64,000 nt of DNA from Bradyrhizobium septentrionale (GCF_011516645.4 NZ_CP088285.1:3366501-3430500), one strand, 5' to 3'. Counted from the first letter of the stretch, positions 43,353 to 52,440 are shown. Translations and numbers: made by a program. Notes: a model not told the origin generated them from the letters alone.

Positions 43353-45503
43353 TCAAACAAGGCGGCCCTTAGCGGAGGGATACGATCCAACGTCCGTCGG
43401 GCAGACTAGGCGTTGCGGGAATTCTGGAGGCTTTCCCTCCTCCTTCGTCCATTTCCGGTACCGATCAAAGACAGCAGCTTCATCTGTTCCTCTTACGAGA
43501 CGCCACCCCATCGTAACTCCAAGGTAATCAGCTCGTGTATGGCGCGCAGGCGGATCAAAAGCGAGCGATACCCTGATCTCACGAGTTCCCTTGGTGTTCT
43601 GAAACTCAGTTGGAATAGGTACCTCGAAGACTGCGAAATGGTCGAGCAACAGTTCATCTTCGGCGAGCAAGATAACTCGACCATCGTCAGAGCTTACGGC
43701 GTACTCCGCGTTCGGGATTCCGTATCCGCAAACCATCGGGGCCGTTTTCTCATTCAGGCCACGTGCGCGCAGAGTAACTGCCTTCGGGATATTTGCTGAC
43801 AGTGCAAGAAGCGAGCGTAGCAGGTTGGCTGATGCGTCTGGAATCTGGGAAAGCAGAAGAGCCGCTTTGTACGCAACGTTGGGTGCTGCAAACGAGGTAC
43901 CAGACCTCGATCTGAAGAGTTTCTCGATGGGCTTGTGATGCATTGCCCAAATGCCGGCGGCTTCCTTTTGATTACCATTAACAAGCCCACCCGTGGGGCC
44001 GTCCCAAACGGCGTTTCCTCCGAAGTCAACCAAATCTGGCTTGATCATTCCCCGGACTCCTGGTCCGGACCTTGTGAACGGCGATGGCTCCTCGAATCCG
44101 CATATTGGACGTATGCCAGCAAGCTCTTCGTCCGCGTCTTCAAGTCCGTTGCCGTGAGCGACTGATCCGACGGTAAGAGCGATAGCAGCGGTCGCGGGAT
44201 CAATGATCCTCGACGCATCGGACAGTAAGTATTGGGGATAAGCTGATACTATGCCGTCTCGATAGGAATTCGTGAGATCGTCTCGATTGCCCGCAGAAAC
44301 GATGATCAAGATGTCGAGTTCTCGCGCTAGTGCGTCGAGAGTTGCTGCCCAAGCCTCTGGCTTTGCTCCTCGGTAGGGCTTCTTTGGATTTCCAAGCGAT
44401 ACGTTGAATATCCGACAGGCATAGTCGCGGGATAATTGCCTAATCGCCGTTTCCATCAAGTCGGGGACCGGCTGGTTTTTCGGAAAGTAACCCCTGTCGT
44501 CGACAACCCTTGCGCTAGCAATTCGAAACTGCGCATCAAAATTCTTAGCAGAAACACGAGCGCTGATGTCACCGAACGCCGCGATCGATGCTACTGACGT
44601 TCCATGTCCCGCGGTGTCCGAAGCACTCCACGTAGGGTCCATTGCAATTGCACCAGCCTCAGTGGTTGCAAGCAGGGGGTGACCAAAATTTACGCCACTA
44701 TCGATTATGCCAAGGACCACAGCATCGTCGAGCGGTGGCATGCCTGCAGGCAAATCCCCTACGTCTATTTCGGTGAAGTCCTCTGGTTGTATGTCGGGTT
44801 GAGGAGGAATATCGGCAACCGCTACCTCGGGAAGGTTCAGGGCGACACGGACTGCCGCACCGGTGCACTCGACACGAGCAATCAACATCTGAAATCCAGA
44901 GTAGGTGCTCAGTACCGTTCCAGCAGGCGCTATGGCTTGCCGCAGCCGATAGAGAAATAACTCAATGTCATCCTTGTCAGGTGGGTAATAGAGCTCAAAA
45001 TCGAGCAGGTAGGCATCGGTCTCAACGAAATCTTCAGGTGCGGTGATGCCTTCAAGATTGAGGCCGCGGCCAATGCGATCTGATGCCGATAGCAAACTGA
45101 CGGATTCTATTGCGGAGACGAGACCCGCGTATTGGGGAGACTTTCGTCCGTCGGGAATCTCGCCTTGATAAGCTTCCACCTTGTTTCGGAAATCCTGCAG
45201 TGACTTATCGTCGGCAAAGAGGACTACCGACCTGTCACCATCAACCGATAGAACAGTTAGACCGAGTTTACGCCATTCGTCCTCGTCAACATTTCCGGCC
45301 ACCGATATCTTGAGGATTAATGATGGATCGACTCCCTCGACGGCTGGCAGTTCGTTGTAAGAAGCAACGACTTCTTCAATCTCAGTTTGGATGCGGGCGC
45401 CGTGCGCTTTAGCTTCACGAGGAGGTGGGCTGCCGAAACCGTGTGTTCGTCGTTCGAGAGTCCCCTCAAGCCGCCGAAGCGGCAAGTGGTCATATGTCGC
45501 CAT
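43353..45503 (-). CDS. ietS: S8 (subtilisin-like) peptidase of an IetAS-type defence pair, truncated by IS66
   Basis: From ATG complement 45501-45503 the frame runs 716 codons. The first 706 residues are native; the last 10 (SYPSAKGRLV) come from the IS end. The catalytic triad is intact: Asp 268 in GIIDSGVN, His 300 in GHGTSVAS, Ser 537 in SGTSFAAP, with oxyanion Asn 406 in SAGNRDD. The lost C-terminus is 73 residues. Family knowledge: IetS proteases act with the AAA ATPase IetA in anti-phage immunity. No signal peptide is present, as expected for a cytoplasmic effector. Activity of the truncated form is doubtful. GC content is visibly lower than in flanking core genes. Confidence 0.85.
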   Translation of the reverse strand: MATYDHLPLRRLEGTLERRTHGFGSPPPREAKAHGARIQTEIEEVVASYNELPAVEGVDPSLILKISVAGNVDEDEWRKLGLTVLSVDGDRSVVLFADDKSLQDFRNKVEAYQGEIPDGRKSPQYAGLVSAIESVSLLSASDRIGRGLNLEGITAPEDFVETDAYLLDFELYYPPDKDDIELFLYRLRQAIAPAGTVLSTYSGFQMLIARVECTGAAVRVALNLPEVAVADIPPQPDIQPEDFTEIDVGDLPAGMPPLDDAVVLGIIDSGVNFGHPLLATTEAGAIAMDPTWSASDTAGHGTSVASIAAFGDISARVSAKNFDAQFRIASARVVDDRGYFPKNQPVPDLMETAIRQLSRDYACRIFNVSLGNPKKPYRGAKPEAWAATLDALARELDILIIVSAGNRDDLTNSYRDGIVSAYPQYLLSDASRIIDPATAAIALTVGSVAHGNGLEDADEELAGIRPICGFEEPSPFTRSGPGVRGMIKPDLVDFGGNAVWDGPTGGLVNGNQKEAAGIWAMHHKPIEKLFRSRSGTSFAAPNVAYKAALLLSQIPDASANLLRSLLALSANIPKAVTLRARGLNEKTAPMVCGYGIPNAEYAVSSDDGRVILLAEDELLLDHFAVFEVPIPTEFQNTKGTREIRVSLAFDPPARHTRADYLGVTMGWRLVRGTDEAAVFDRYRKWTKEEGKPPEFPQRLVCPTDVGSYPSAKGRLV

Positions 45504-45520
45504 CGCTGCCCCAACCAACC

Positions 45521-46477
45521 TTAGGTATTTTGTCTAATTTTTTCCTTGATCGAGATGCGCCGCCTTTCAGATCGGATCGCGCCCTCAAATACCTTGGCTG
45601 TGACTGCCGAACTCCTTGCAAGGACGGAAGCTCGTATTGCGCTGAGGCAGACGCGCTCAATCTCGGCAAAGGACATGCCTTCAAACCGCTCAGCGTAGCT
45701 GGAAACATCGAATTGGACTGGAAAATTGCGCGTCTTTAGCTTCAGCGTCGCTTTAACTTGGCTGAGCGTTGGCTGATCGAAGAACATTACTTCGTCAAAC
45801 CGCCGCCACGCGGCTCGATCTATTGAGCCCTCAAGGTTCGTGGCGGCGATAAGCAGGCCTTTTCCAGCGAAGCGATCGATCAGCATGAGCAAGCTGTTAA
45901 CGACACGTCGTATTTCGTTATGCTCCGCTGTATCGGTTCGCGCGCGAGCGAGAGCATCGAATTCGTCCAGAAACAATACTGTAGGCAGTTGAACAGCTGC
46001 GTCGAACGCCTTTCTTAAATTGCTCGCAGTCGCTCCGAGATAGGTCGTGATTACCTCGTCGAGCCGCGCTACCAACAGAGGTAGCTTAAGCTCACGTGCT
46101 AGCACTTCGGCGCAGAGTGTTTTTCCGCAACCTGGCGGGCCGCAAAATAGCAGCTTGGATCGTGGCGAAAGGCCGTGCCGCCGCAGTTCCTCGCCGCGGC
46201 GAACTTCGGTAACGATCTCAGCCAGCGCTTGGTAATTGTCGGTGCTAACGATGAGGTCGCTTGGCCCGCGCTGCGGCTCAATAAGCTCAAGCAAACCCGA
46301 TGCTGTCAGTTGACTTCTAGCTAAGGCGGGCAACCGAGGCTGCGCCGTATGGGGTCTTCGAAGACCCTTTCCTTTCAGGGCCGGCCCTGCGGGCTCGCTA
46401 CCGAGCGCTTGAATTGCGGGACTTTCGTCATCCGATGAGCGGGTCGCAAATGAGAATCCGCGAAGCTTAGTGTTCAT
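45521..46477 (-). CDS. ietA: AAA family ATPase of an IetAS-type defence pair
   Basis: A 318-residue AAA+ protein. Walker A GPPGCGKT (residues 113-120), Walker B VLFLDEFD (167-174), sensor 1 LLIAATN (Asn 214) and arginines after it (DRAAWRRFDE) are all present. The N-terminal ~60 residues are variable and probably disordered. Its stop lies 17 bases before the S8 protease start, so the two are co-transcribed. The paired AAA ATPase and subtilase is the layout of the ietAS anti-phage system; the assignment rests on family recognition and pairing. The gene itself looks intact. Confidence 0.85.
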   Translation of the reverse strand: MNTKLRGFSFATRSSDDESPAIQALGSEPAGPALKGKGLRRPHTAQPRLPALARSQLTASGLLELIEPQRGPSDLIVSTDNYQALAEIVTEVRRGEELRRHGLSPRSKLLFCGPPGCGKTLCAEVLARELKLPLLVARLDEVITTYLGATASNLRKAFDAAVQLPTVLFLDEFDALARARTDTAEHNEIRRVVNSLLMLIDRFAGKGLLIAATNLEGSIDRAAWRRFDEVMFFDQPTLSQVKATLKLKTRNFPVQFDVSSYAERFEGMSFAEIERVCLSAIRASVLARSSAVTAKVFEGAIRSERRRISIKEKIRQNT

Positions 46478-46571
46478 GCGTACCAGCCGCTAGTGCACGA
46501 GGCCCGCCGTTGCCTCATCATGTAGAGTGCGCTTGAGCCTCGCCCTTGGCAAGGAGACGCCCAACGTCACC
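46478..46571. other. Gap upstream of ietA
   Basis: About 90 bp that should contain the ietA promoter. It reads away from the rpmB terminator on the same strand; I cannot point to a clear -35/-10 pair. Confidence 0.3.
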
Positions 46572-46610
46572 CCCAAAACAAAACGGCCAGATCACGAGAT
46601 CCGGCCGTTA
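46572..46610 (-). terminator. Rho-independent terminator of rpmB
   Basis: On the minus strand AACGGCCGGATC and GATCTGGCCGTT form a long stem with a short loop (46582-46609), followed by a T-rich run (TTGTTTTG). It lies 32 bases after the rpmB stop and insulates ietA from rpmB transcription. Confidence 0.8.
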
Positions 46611-46641
46611 ATTCGAGGCGAAAAAGAGAGTCTACGCTAGC

Positions 46642-46950
46642 TCAGCTCGCCTTCTTCACGAACACCGGCTTGCCGACCTTCTTCTCGATCGCACGCTTGA
46701 GGTCGAGCGCGCGGGGCGACAGCACCTCGGCCTTGGCCTTGATCAGATAGGCATCGAGGCCGCCATTGTGGTCGACGCTCTTGAGCGCATTGGTCGAGAC
46801 GCGCAGGCGCACGTTGCGGCCGAGCGCATCCGAGATGAAGGTCACGTTGGCCAGGTTCGGCAGGAAGCGCCGCTTGGTCTTGATGTTGGAGTGGCTCACC
46901 TTGTGGCCCGTCTGGGGGCCCTTGGCCGTCAGTTCGCAGCGCCGGGACAT
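46642..46950 (-). CDS. rpmB: 50S ribosomal protein L28
   Basis: A 102-residue protein starting [20 protein letters not shown], the conserved alphaproteobacterial L28 N-terminus, followed by [12 protein letters not shown] and [19 protein letters not shown]. It is a structural protein of the large ribosomal subunit. AAGGA lies nine bases before the start. It is transcribed on its own and ends at a clear terminator. Confidence 0.98.
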   Translation of the reverse strand: MSRRCELTAKGPQTGHKVSHSNIKTKRRFLPNLANVTFISDALGRNVRLRVSTNALKSVDHNGGLDAYLIKAKAEVLSPRALDLKRAIEKKVGKPVFVKKAS

Positions 46951-47296
46951 CTTACAAAATCCTTATTGCATCCCCGCCACTGGCGGCACGTGCGATCACG
47001 CGGCCCGCGCAGGGGTTTTGAATTCGCGTCCATTTTCCAGGAACCGCGGGTGTATAGGGGCAGATCGCCCAAGCGTCAAGATTATATCGCCGCATGGCGG
47101 TACCGGGAAACGGCGGTTCATAAGCCGTTCCAGCCACTTAACGCCGGATATAGCAACCATATAAAGGGCGTATTCGGCTGCAAGTCTTGGTTCCATAAGA
47201 GATGCGCGTGTTGTCCGGCCGATGTGACATCCCGATGTGACTTGGCGAAATTGGACAACGAACCGAGCGCCGATAGCAGGACCGTCAGGTACGTAA
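46951..47296. other. Divergent gap between rpmB and the DUF3108 gene
   Basis: A 346-bp gap that must hold the two divergent promoters. I see no convincing gene, RNA or repeat in it; short open frames lack ribosome-binding sites and recognisable sequence. Confidence 0.4.
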
Positions 47297-48148
47297 GTGA
47301 CCACCACGATTGCCCTTTTGCCCCCGCTCGGCCGGCTCATCGGCCTGTGCGCTGGTGCCCTCCTGCTGTTTTGCGCCGAGCGCGCCAGCGCGCAGGGGCG
47401 TGTCGACGCCCAGTATGAGGCGACCCTGGCCGGTATCCCGGTCGGCAAGGGCAGCTGGACCATCGAAATCGGCGACGACTCTTTCTCAGCCACCGCCCAG
47501 GGCGGCACCGCGGGGCTCTTGAAGGCATTTTCCGGCGGCAGCGGCTCGGGCGCCTCGCAGGGCCGCGTCGTCAATGGATCGCTGGTCGGTGCCTCCTACA
47601 CCGCGACCACCAAGACCTCGAAGAAATCGGAGACGATCCGGATGGTGCTCGCCAACGGCGCCATCAAGGAATCCACCATCGAGCCGGAGCCGCCTGTCGA
47701 TGCCGACCGCCTGCCTGTGTCGGATGCGCAGAAGAAGGGCGTGTTCGATCCGATGACCGGCTCGTTCCTGCGCGCGCCCGGCAATGCCGAACTGATGAGC
47801 CCGGATGTCTGCCGCACCGGCGCCGGCGTGTTCGACGGCCGCATGCGCTACGACCTCAAGCTCGATTTCAAACGGGTCGAGATCGTCAAGGCCGAGCGCG
47901 GCTATCACGGCCCGGCGCTGGTCTGCGCGCTCTATTTCGTGCCGGTCTCGGGCTACATCCCGGATCGCCCCGTCATCAAATACCTCGCCGCCCAGCGCAA
48001 CATCGAGATCGCCTTCGTGCCGATCGCGGGCACCCGCCTGCTGGTGCCGTTCCGCATGACGATCCCGACCCCGCTCGGCCAGGCCATGCTGGAAGCCACC
48101 ACGTTCGTCACCACAGCCGCGCCGCCGCGCGTGGCGAAGACGCAGTAG
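47297..48148 (+). CDS. DUF3108 domain exported protein
   Basis: A 283-residue protein from GTG 47297. It has an N-terminal signal segment (LIGLCAGALLLFCAERASAQ). The mature part is a DUF3108-type beta-rich domain: DAQYEATLAGIPVGKGSWTI early, and YHGPALVCALYFVPVSGYIP with YLAAQRNIEIAFVPIAGTRL later. It is probably periplasmic. The function of the family is unknown. It lies next to rpmB, as I recall in other Rhizobiales. Confidence 0.85.
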   Translation: MTTTIALLPPLGRLIGLCAGALLLFCAERASAQGRVDAQYEATLAGIPVGKGSWTIEIGDDSFSATAQGGTAGLLKAFSGGSGSGASQGRVVNGSLVGASYTATTKTSKKSETIRMVLANGAIKESTIEPEPPVDADRLPVSDAQKKGVFDPMTGSFLRAPGNAELMSPDVCRTGAGVFDGRMRYDLKLDFKRVEIVKAERGYHGPALVCALYFVPVSGYIPDRPVIKYLAAQRNIEIAFVPIAGTRLLVPFRMTIPTPLGQAMLEATTFVTTAAPPRVAKTQ

Positions 48149-48178
48149 GGGATCTGATCGCGGCCACGCTGCCCGACC

Positions 48179-48281
48179 GTCATCCTGAGGAGCGCGCTTT
48201 TGCGCGCGTCTCGAAGGATCGACGGCCACCGGCCGGGCCGTGCATCCTTCGAGACGCGCTTCGCGCTCCTCAGGATGACGG
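48179..48281. repeat. Dispersed palindromic repeat (CCTGAGGA family), copy 2
   Basis: Runs from CGTCATCCTGAGGAGCGCG to CGCGCTCCTCAGGATGACGG, so its ends are nearly perfect inverted repeats, with inner TCTCGAAGGAT/ATCCTTCGAGA arms. Confidence 0.8.
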
Positions 48282-48627
48282 GTCAGGGAGAGGTGACCGC
48301 GGTCCAGGGAATGCAACAGACGTCACCGGAATCCAGTTGACTCTTGCCTGCTTCTGATTCGACTCAGGCCCTCTGGAATTTAAGGAATTCAGTCCGCATA
48401 TCCTGTGCTTGTGGAGCCCTCTCAAACTTGATCTAGTGCCGCCGCCATCAGGTCCACCCGAGATGTTGCGGTGAACGTTTCAGGCCTGGAATGGAGTCAC
48501 CGATTCGGGCGCGATTCGTTCTAGACTCGTTCCGAAGCTTAAGCCGGGCGCAGAAAGCGTCGCATTGTGAGACAGATTTTGCGAAAGGACGCGTGAAGGA
48601 GTGAAGACGAAAGCGTCAATCCCTCAC
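48282..48627. other. Non-coding spacer between two repeats
   Basis: No gene, RNA or strong hairpin seen. The spacer contains AT-richer DNA than its surroundings (for example around 48350-48430). Confidence 0.4.
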
Positions 48628-48761
48628 CGTCACCCTGAGGAGGCCGCGGAGCGGCCGTCTCGAAGGGCGACGGCCCCGCTGTCTCATCAAGACCGCCGCA
48701 AACGGATCAATCTCGGCCGTGCATCCTTCGAGACGCGCTGACGCGCTCCTCAGGATGACGG
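48628..48761. repeat. Dispersed palindromic repeat (CCTGAGGA family), copy 3
   Basis: Same ends as copy 1 (CGTCACCCTGAGGAG to CTCCTCAGGATGACGG) but with about 30 extra bases in the centre (48685-48714). It ends 41 bases before the helicase start codon, so it lies in or next to the helicase promoter or leader. Confidence 0.8.
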
Positions 48762-48802
48762 AACGGAGATCGTGCCAACAATTCAAGAAACACCTGCAAA
48801 AT

Positions 48803-51800
48803 ATGGCTTTCTCAACTTCGTTCGGAAATGATCGCGTGCCCGGTGCAGGCGTCACCGCGGTGCTTGGCCCGACCAACACCGGCAAGACGCATCTGGCGAT
48901 CGAGCGCATGCTTGCGCATTCCTCTGGCTTGATCGGGCTGCCGCTGCGGCTGCTCGCGCGCGAGGTCTACAACAAGATCGCGGATCGCGCCGGCGTCGAC
49001 AACGTCGCGCTGATCACCGGCGAGGAGAAGATCAAGCCGAAGGCGCCGCGGTTCTGGGTCTCGACCGTGGAAGCGATGCCGCGCGATCTCGATGTGTCGT
49101 TCCTTGCGGTCGACGAGATCCAGATCGCGGCCGATCTGGAGCGCGGCCACGTCTTCACTGATCGCATGCTCAACCGCCGCGGCCGCGACGAGACGCTGCT
49201 GCTTGGCGCCGCGACGATGCGCCCGATCATCGAGCGGCTGTTGCCGGGTGCTTCGATCATCACAAGACCAAGGCTGTCGCAGCTCGAATTCGCCGGCGAC
49301 CGCAAGATCACGCGGCAGCCGCGGCGGACCGCGATCGTCGCGTTCTCCGCCGACGAAGTCTACGCAATCGCCGAACTGATCCGCCGCCAGCATGGCGGCG
49401 CGGCTGTGGTGCTGGGCTCGCTCAGCCCACGCACGCGCAATGCGCAGGTCGAGATGTTCCAGAACGGCGACGTCGATTATCTCGTCGCCACCGACGCGGT
49501 CGGCATGGGGCTCAATCTCGACGTCGATCACGTCGCCTTCGCCTCCGACCGCAAATATGACGGCTATCAGTTCCGCCGGCTGACGCCGGCCGAATTCGCC
49601 CAGATCGCAGGCCGCGCCGGGCGCGCCACGCGCAACGGCACCTTTGGTACGACGGGACGCTGCGCGCCGTTCGAGCCGGAGCTCGTCAACGCGCTGCAGA
49701 ACCACACCTTCGACAGCGTCAAGATGTTGCAATGGCGCAACGCGAAGCTCGATTTCGCCTCGCTCGGCGCGTTGCAGGTGTCGCTGGCGATGGCGCCCAA
49801 TCATGAGGCACTGACGCGGGCCCCGATCGCCGAGGACCAGCGCGTGCTCGACCATGTCGCGCGCGACGCCGAGGTGCGCGAATTCGCGCATGGGGCTAAG
49901 GCGGTGGAGCGGCTATGGGAGGCCTGCCAGGTTCCGGACTATCGGAAGCTATCGCCGGCCGCCCATGCCGAACTCGTGACCACCCTGTATGGCTTCCTGA
50001 TGCAAAAGGGTCGTATCCCTGACGCATGGTTTGGCGCCCAGGTCGACCAGGCCAACCGGACCGACGGCGATATCGACACGCTATCGGGCCGGATCGCGCA
50101 GATCCGGACCTGGACCTTTGTGGCCAACCGGCCTGACTGGCTGTATGACCCGGAGCACTGGCAGGGGATCACGCGCGATCTCGAAAATAAATTATCCGAT
50201 GCGCTGCATGAACGGCTCACGGAGCGTTTCGTTGACAGGCGGACCAGTGTATTGATGCGCCGCCTGCGGGAGAACTCAGTTTTGAATACGGAAATTGGCA
50301 AGACCGGTGAAGTGATCGTGGAAGGCCATGTGATCGGCCGGCTCGATGGTTTCACCTTTGCACCTGATGCGGCCGAGGCCGGCAGCGACGCCAAGGCGCT
50401 GCAAGCCGCCGCCCAGCAGGTGCTGGCGCGCGAGATCGACGCGCGCGCCGAGAAACTGGGCGCCGCGCCCGACGAGCAGTTCGTGCTGACCTCCGACGGC
50501 ACCATTCGCTGGACCGGCGATGCGGTGGCGAAGCTCGTGGCCGCCGAGGACGCGCTGCATCCGCGGCTACGCATCATTTCCGACGAGCGGCTGACCGGCG
50601 CCTCGCGCGAAGCGGTGCAGACCAGGCTCGACCTCTGGCTCAAAACGCATATCGAAAAACTGCTCGGGCCGCTGTTCGAACTCTCCAAGGCCGAGGATAT
50701 CCAGGGCATCGCCCGCGGCATCGCGTTCCAACTGGTCGAGGCGCTCGGCGTGCTCGAGCGCAGCAAGATCGCGGCCGAGATGAAGGATCTCGATCAGCCC
50801 TCGCGTGCCGCGCTGCGCAAATACGGCGTGCGGTTCGGCGCCTACCACATCTATTTCCCGCAGCTCTTGAAGCCCGCGGCGCGCTCGCTGGCTTCGCTGC
50901 TGTGGGCCGAGAAGCAGAACAATGTCGACATGAGCGCGCTGTCGAACGTGCAGCATCTGGCGTCGAGCGGCCGCACCTCGTTCCCGGTCGACAAGCAGCT
51001 CGCTCGCGATGCCTATCGCGTGCTCGGCTATCGCCAGTGCGGCGAACGCGCGGTGCGCGTCGACATCCTCGAGCGGCTTGCCGATCTGATCCGTCCGGCG
51101 CTGGCCTGGCGCGAGACCTCGCCGGGCGAAAAGCCCACAGGCGCCTTCGACGGCCGCGGCTTTGTCGTGACGCAGGCGATGACCTCGCTGACCGGCTCGG
51201 CTGGCGAGGACTTTGCCTCGATCCTGCGCGCGCTCGGCTATCGCATGGACCGTCGTCCGCCGCTGCCGCCGAAGGCGGTTGAGGTGGCACCGGTCGAGAC
51301 CACCGAGACGGCCGCTGCCGAGACGCCGCCGGTCGAGGCTGGTGCTGACGCTGCCGCGGATGTGCCGGTCGATGCCGCCGCTGATGCGCCGGCCGACGCC
51401 GCCGCAGAGGTCACGGCCGATGCAGTGGAGGCTACCGCTGCGCCCGAGGCCGAAGCGCCTGAGGCCGAAGCTGCTGTCGATCAGCCGGTGTCCGGCGATC
51501 CCGCACCGTCGGCTGCGCTGCTGCCCGATGTCGGCTTTGCCGAGGTGGTTGCCAGCGAGGCGACGCCTGTGGTCATCGAGACCCACCAGGATGCCGCAGC
51601 GGAGCGCGTCGCTCCCGTCGACGCGCCCGCCGCCGCCGAAGAACCCGCTCCTGAAGCGCCCGCCGCTGAAGCCGCAGCCGAGCCCGCGCCCGCCGTGGAA
51701 GCCGCTGCGGGGACGCCTGAGGCTGCCACTGAGGCGCCCGCGGAGACTGCGAGCGCTGAGGCTGCACCCGCCGAGGCTGCTCCCGCAGCCGCAGAGACGC

Positions 51801-52420
51801 CGGCCGAACCGCAACTGGTCGAGGTCTGGCGTCCCGGCGGCCGCTCCGATGGAGAACGCCGGCCGCATCATCGCGGTCACGATCGCAACCGCGGCCGTCA
51901 TCAGAACAAGCCCGCCGAAGGCGCCCAGGCCGCCGAAGGCGGCGAGGGGGGAGGCGAGAAGCGCGAGCAGCATCGCCGTCCGCGCCGTCATCACGATTTC
52001 CGCGCGCCGCGTCCGGGCGCAGCACCCGCTGACGGCGCTGCGGCAGCCTCCGCCGCGCCGGCCGATGGCGCGCAGGCCCGCGACAACCGCCAAGATAATC
52101 GCCAGGGCAATCGTGACGACAAGGGCCAGCGCCGCGAGCGGTTCGAGGGCAAGGGCTTCGAGGGGAAGGGCCGCGATCGCGACAATGAGCGGCGCGGCGA
52201 GAAATTCGGCGGCGGCCGCAAGGGCGGCGATCGTGATCGCGGCGGCCGCGATTTCGGCCGCGACAAGGGCGGGCGCGACAAGCGCGAGGGCGGCCCGTCG
52301 CATCGGCCCTATGCCTCGAGCGCGAGCACGCCGCGCGAGCGCGACCGGCCGATCGATCCGAACTCGCCCTTCGCCAAGCTGGCTGCACTGAAGGAGCAGC
52401 TCGCCGGCCGGAAGGAATAG
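48803..52420 (+). CDS. SUV3-like superfamily 2 RNA helicase with disordered C-terminus
   Basis: A 1205-residue protein from ATG 48803. Walker A GPTNTGKTHLA (residues 22-32), motif II LAVDEIQ, and C-terminal helicase motifs ATDAVGMGLNLDVDHV and QIAGRAGRATRNGTFGTTG define a SUV3-type DEAD/H helicase. The SUV3 C-terminal helical region follows. From about residue 830 it is low complexity: an Ala/Glu/Pro-rich stretch, then an Arg/Gly/Asp-rich basic tail (RRGEKFGGGRKGGDRDRGGR) likely to bind RNA. The mitochondrial relatives unwind RNA for degradosomes. Downstream S4-domain, ferredoxin and carD genes follow in the same direction. Confidence 0.93.
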   Translation: MAFSTSFGNDRVPGAGVTAVLGPTNTGKTHLAIERMLAHSSGLIGLPLRLLAREVYNKIADRAGVDNVALITGEEKIKPKAPRFWVSTVEAMPRDLDVSFLAVDEIQIAADLERGHVFTDRMLNRRGRDETLLLGAATMRPIIERLLPGASIITRPRLSQLEFAGDRKITRQPRRTAIVAFSADEVYAIAELIRRQHGGAAVVLGSLSPRTRNAQVEMFQNGDVDYLVATDAVGMGLNLDVDHVAFASDRKYDGYQFRRLTPAEFAQIAGRAGRATRNGTFGTTGRCAPFEPELVNALQNHTFDSVKMLQWRNAKLDFASLGALQVSLAMAPNHEALTRAPIAEDQRVLDHVARDAEVREFAHGAKAVERLWEACQVPDYRKLSPAAHAELVTTLYGFLMQKGRIPDAWFGAQVDQANRTDGDIDTLSGRIAQIRTWTFVANRPDWLYDPEHWQGITRDLENKLSDALHERLTERFVDRRTSVLMRRLRENSVLNTEIGKTGEVIVEGHVIGRLDGFTFAPDAAEAGSDAKALQAAAQQVLAREIDARAEKLGAAPDEQFVLTSDGTIRWTGDAVAKLVAAEDALHPRLRIISDERLTGASREAVQTRLDLWLKTHIEKLLGPLFELSKAEDIQGIARGIAFQLVEALGVLERSKIAAEMKDLDQPSRAALRKYGVRFGAYHIYFPQLLKPAARSLASLLWAEKQNNVDMSALSNVQHLASSGRTSFPVDKQLARDAYRVLGYRQCGERAVRVDILERLADLIRPALAWRETSPGEKPTGAFDGRGFVVTQAMTSLTGSAGEDFASILRALGYRMDRRPPLPPKAVEVAPVETTETAAAETPPVEAGADAAADVPVDAAADAPADAAAEVTADAVEATAAPEAEAPEAEAAVDQPVSGDPAPSAALLPDVGFAEVVASEATPVVIETHQDAAAERVAPVDAPAAAEEPAPEAPAAEAAAEPAPAVEAAAGTPEAATEAPAETASAEAAPAEAAPAAAETPAEPQLVEVWRPGGRSDGERRPHHRGHDRNRGRHQNKPAEGAQAAEGGEGGGEKREQHRRPRRHHDFRAPRPGAAPADGAAAASAAPADGAQARDNRQDNRQGNRDDKGQRRERFEGKGFEGKGRDRDNERRGEKFGGGRKGGDRDRGGRDFGRDKGGRDKREGGPSHRPYASSASTPRERDRPIDPNSPFAKLAALKEQLAGRKE

Positions 52421-52440
52421 TCCAACCTTTGGTCTAATTC

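Larger units (their letters stand above)
40776..43383 (-). mobile_element. Complete IS66-family insertion sequence, 2608 bp
   Basis: Ends are defined by terminal inverted repeats starting GTA (left GTACGCATACGACGAAGGCC; right, read inward, GTATCCCTCCGCTAAGGGCC) that share GGCCGCCT a little further in, and by an 8-bp flanking duplication. It carries the canonical tnpA-tnpB-tnpC set on the minus strand, the same direction as the interrupted gene. All three frames look intact, so the element may still be mobile. The near-perfect duplication suggests a fairly recent insertion. Confidence 0.9.
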
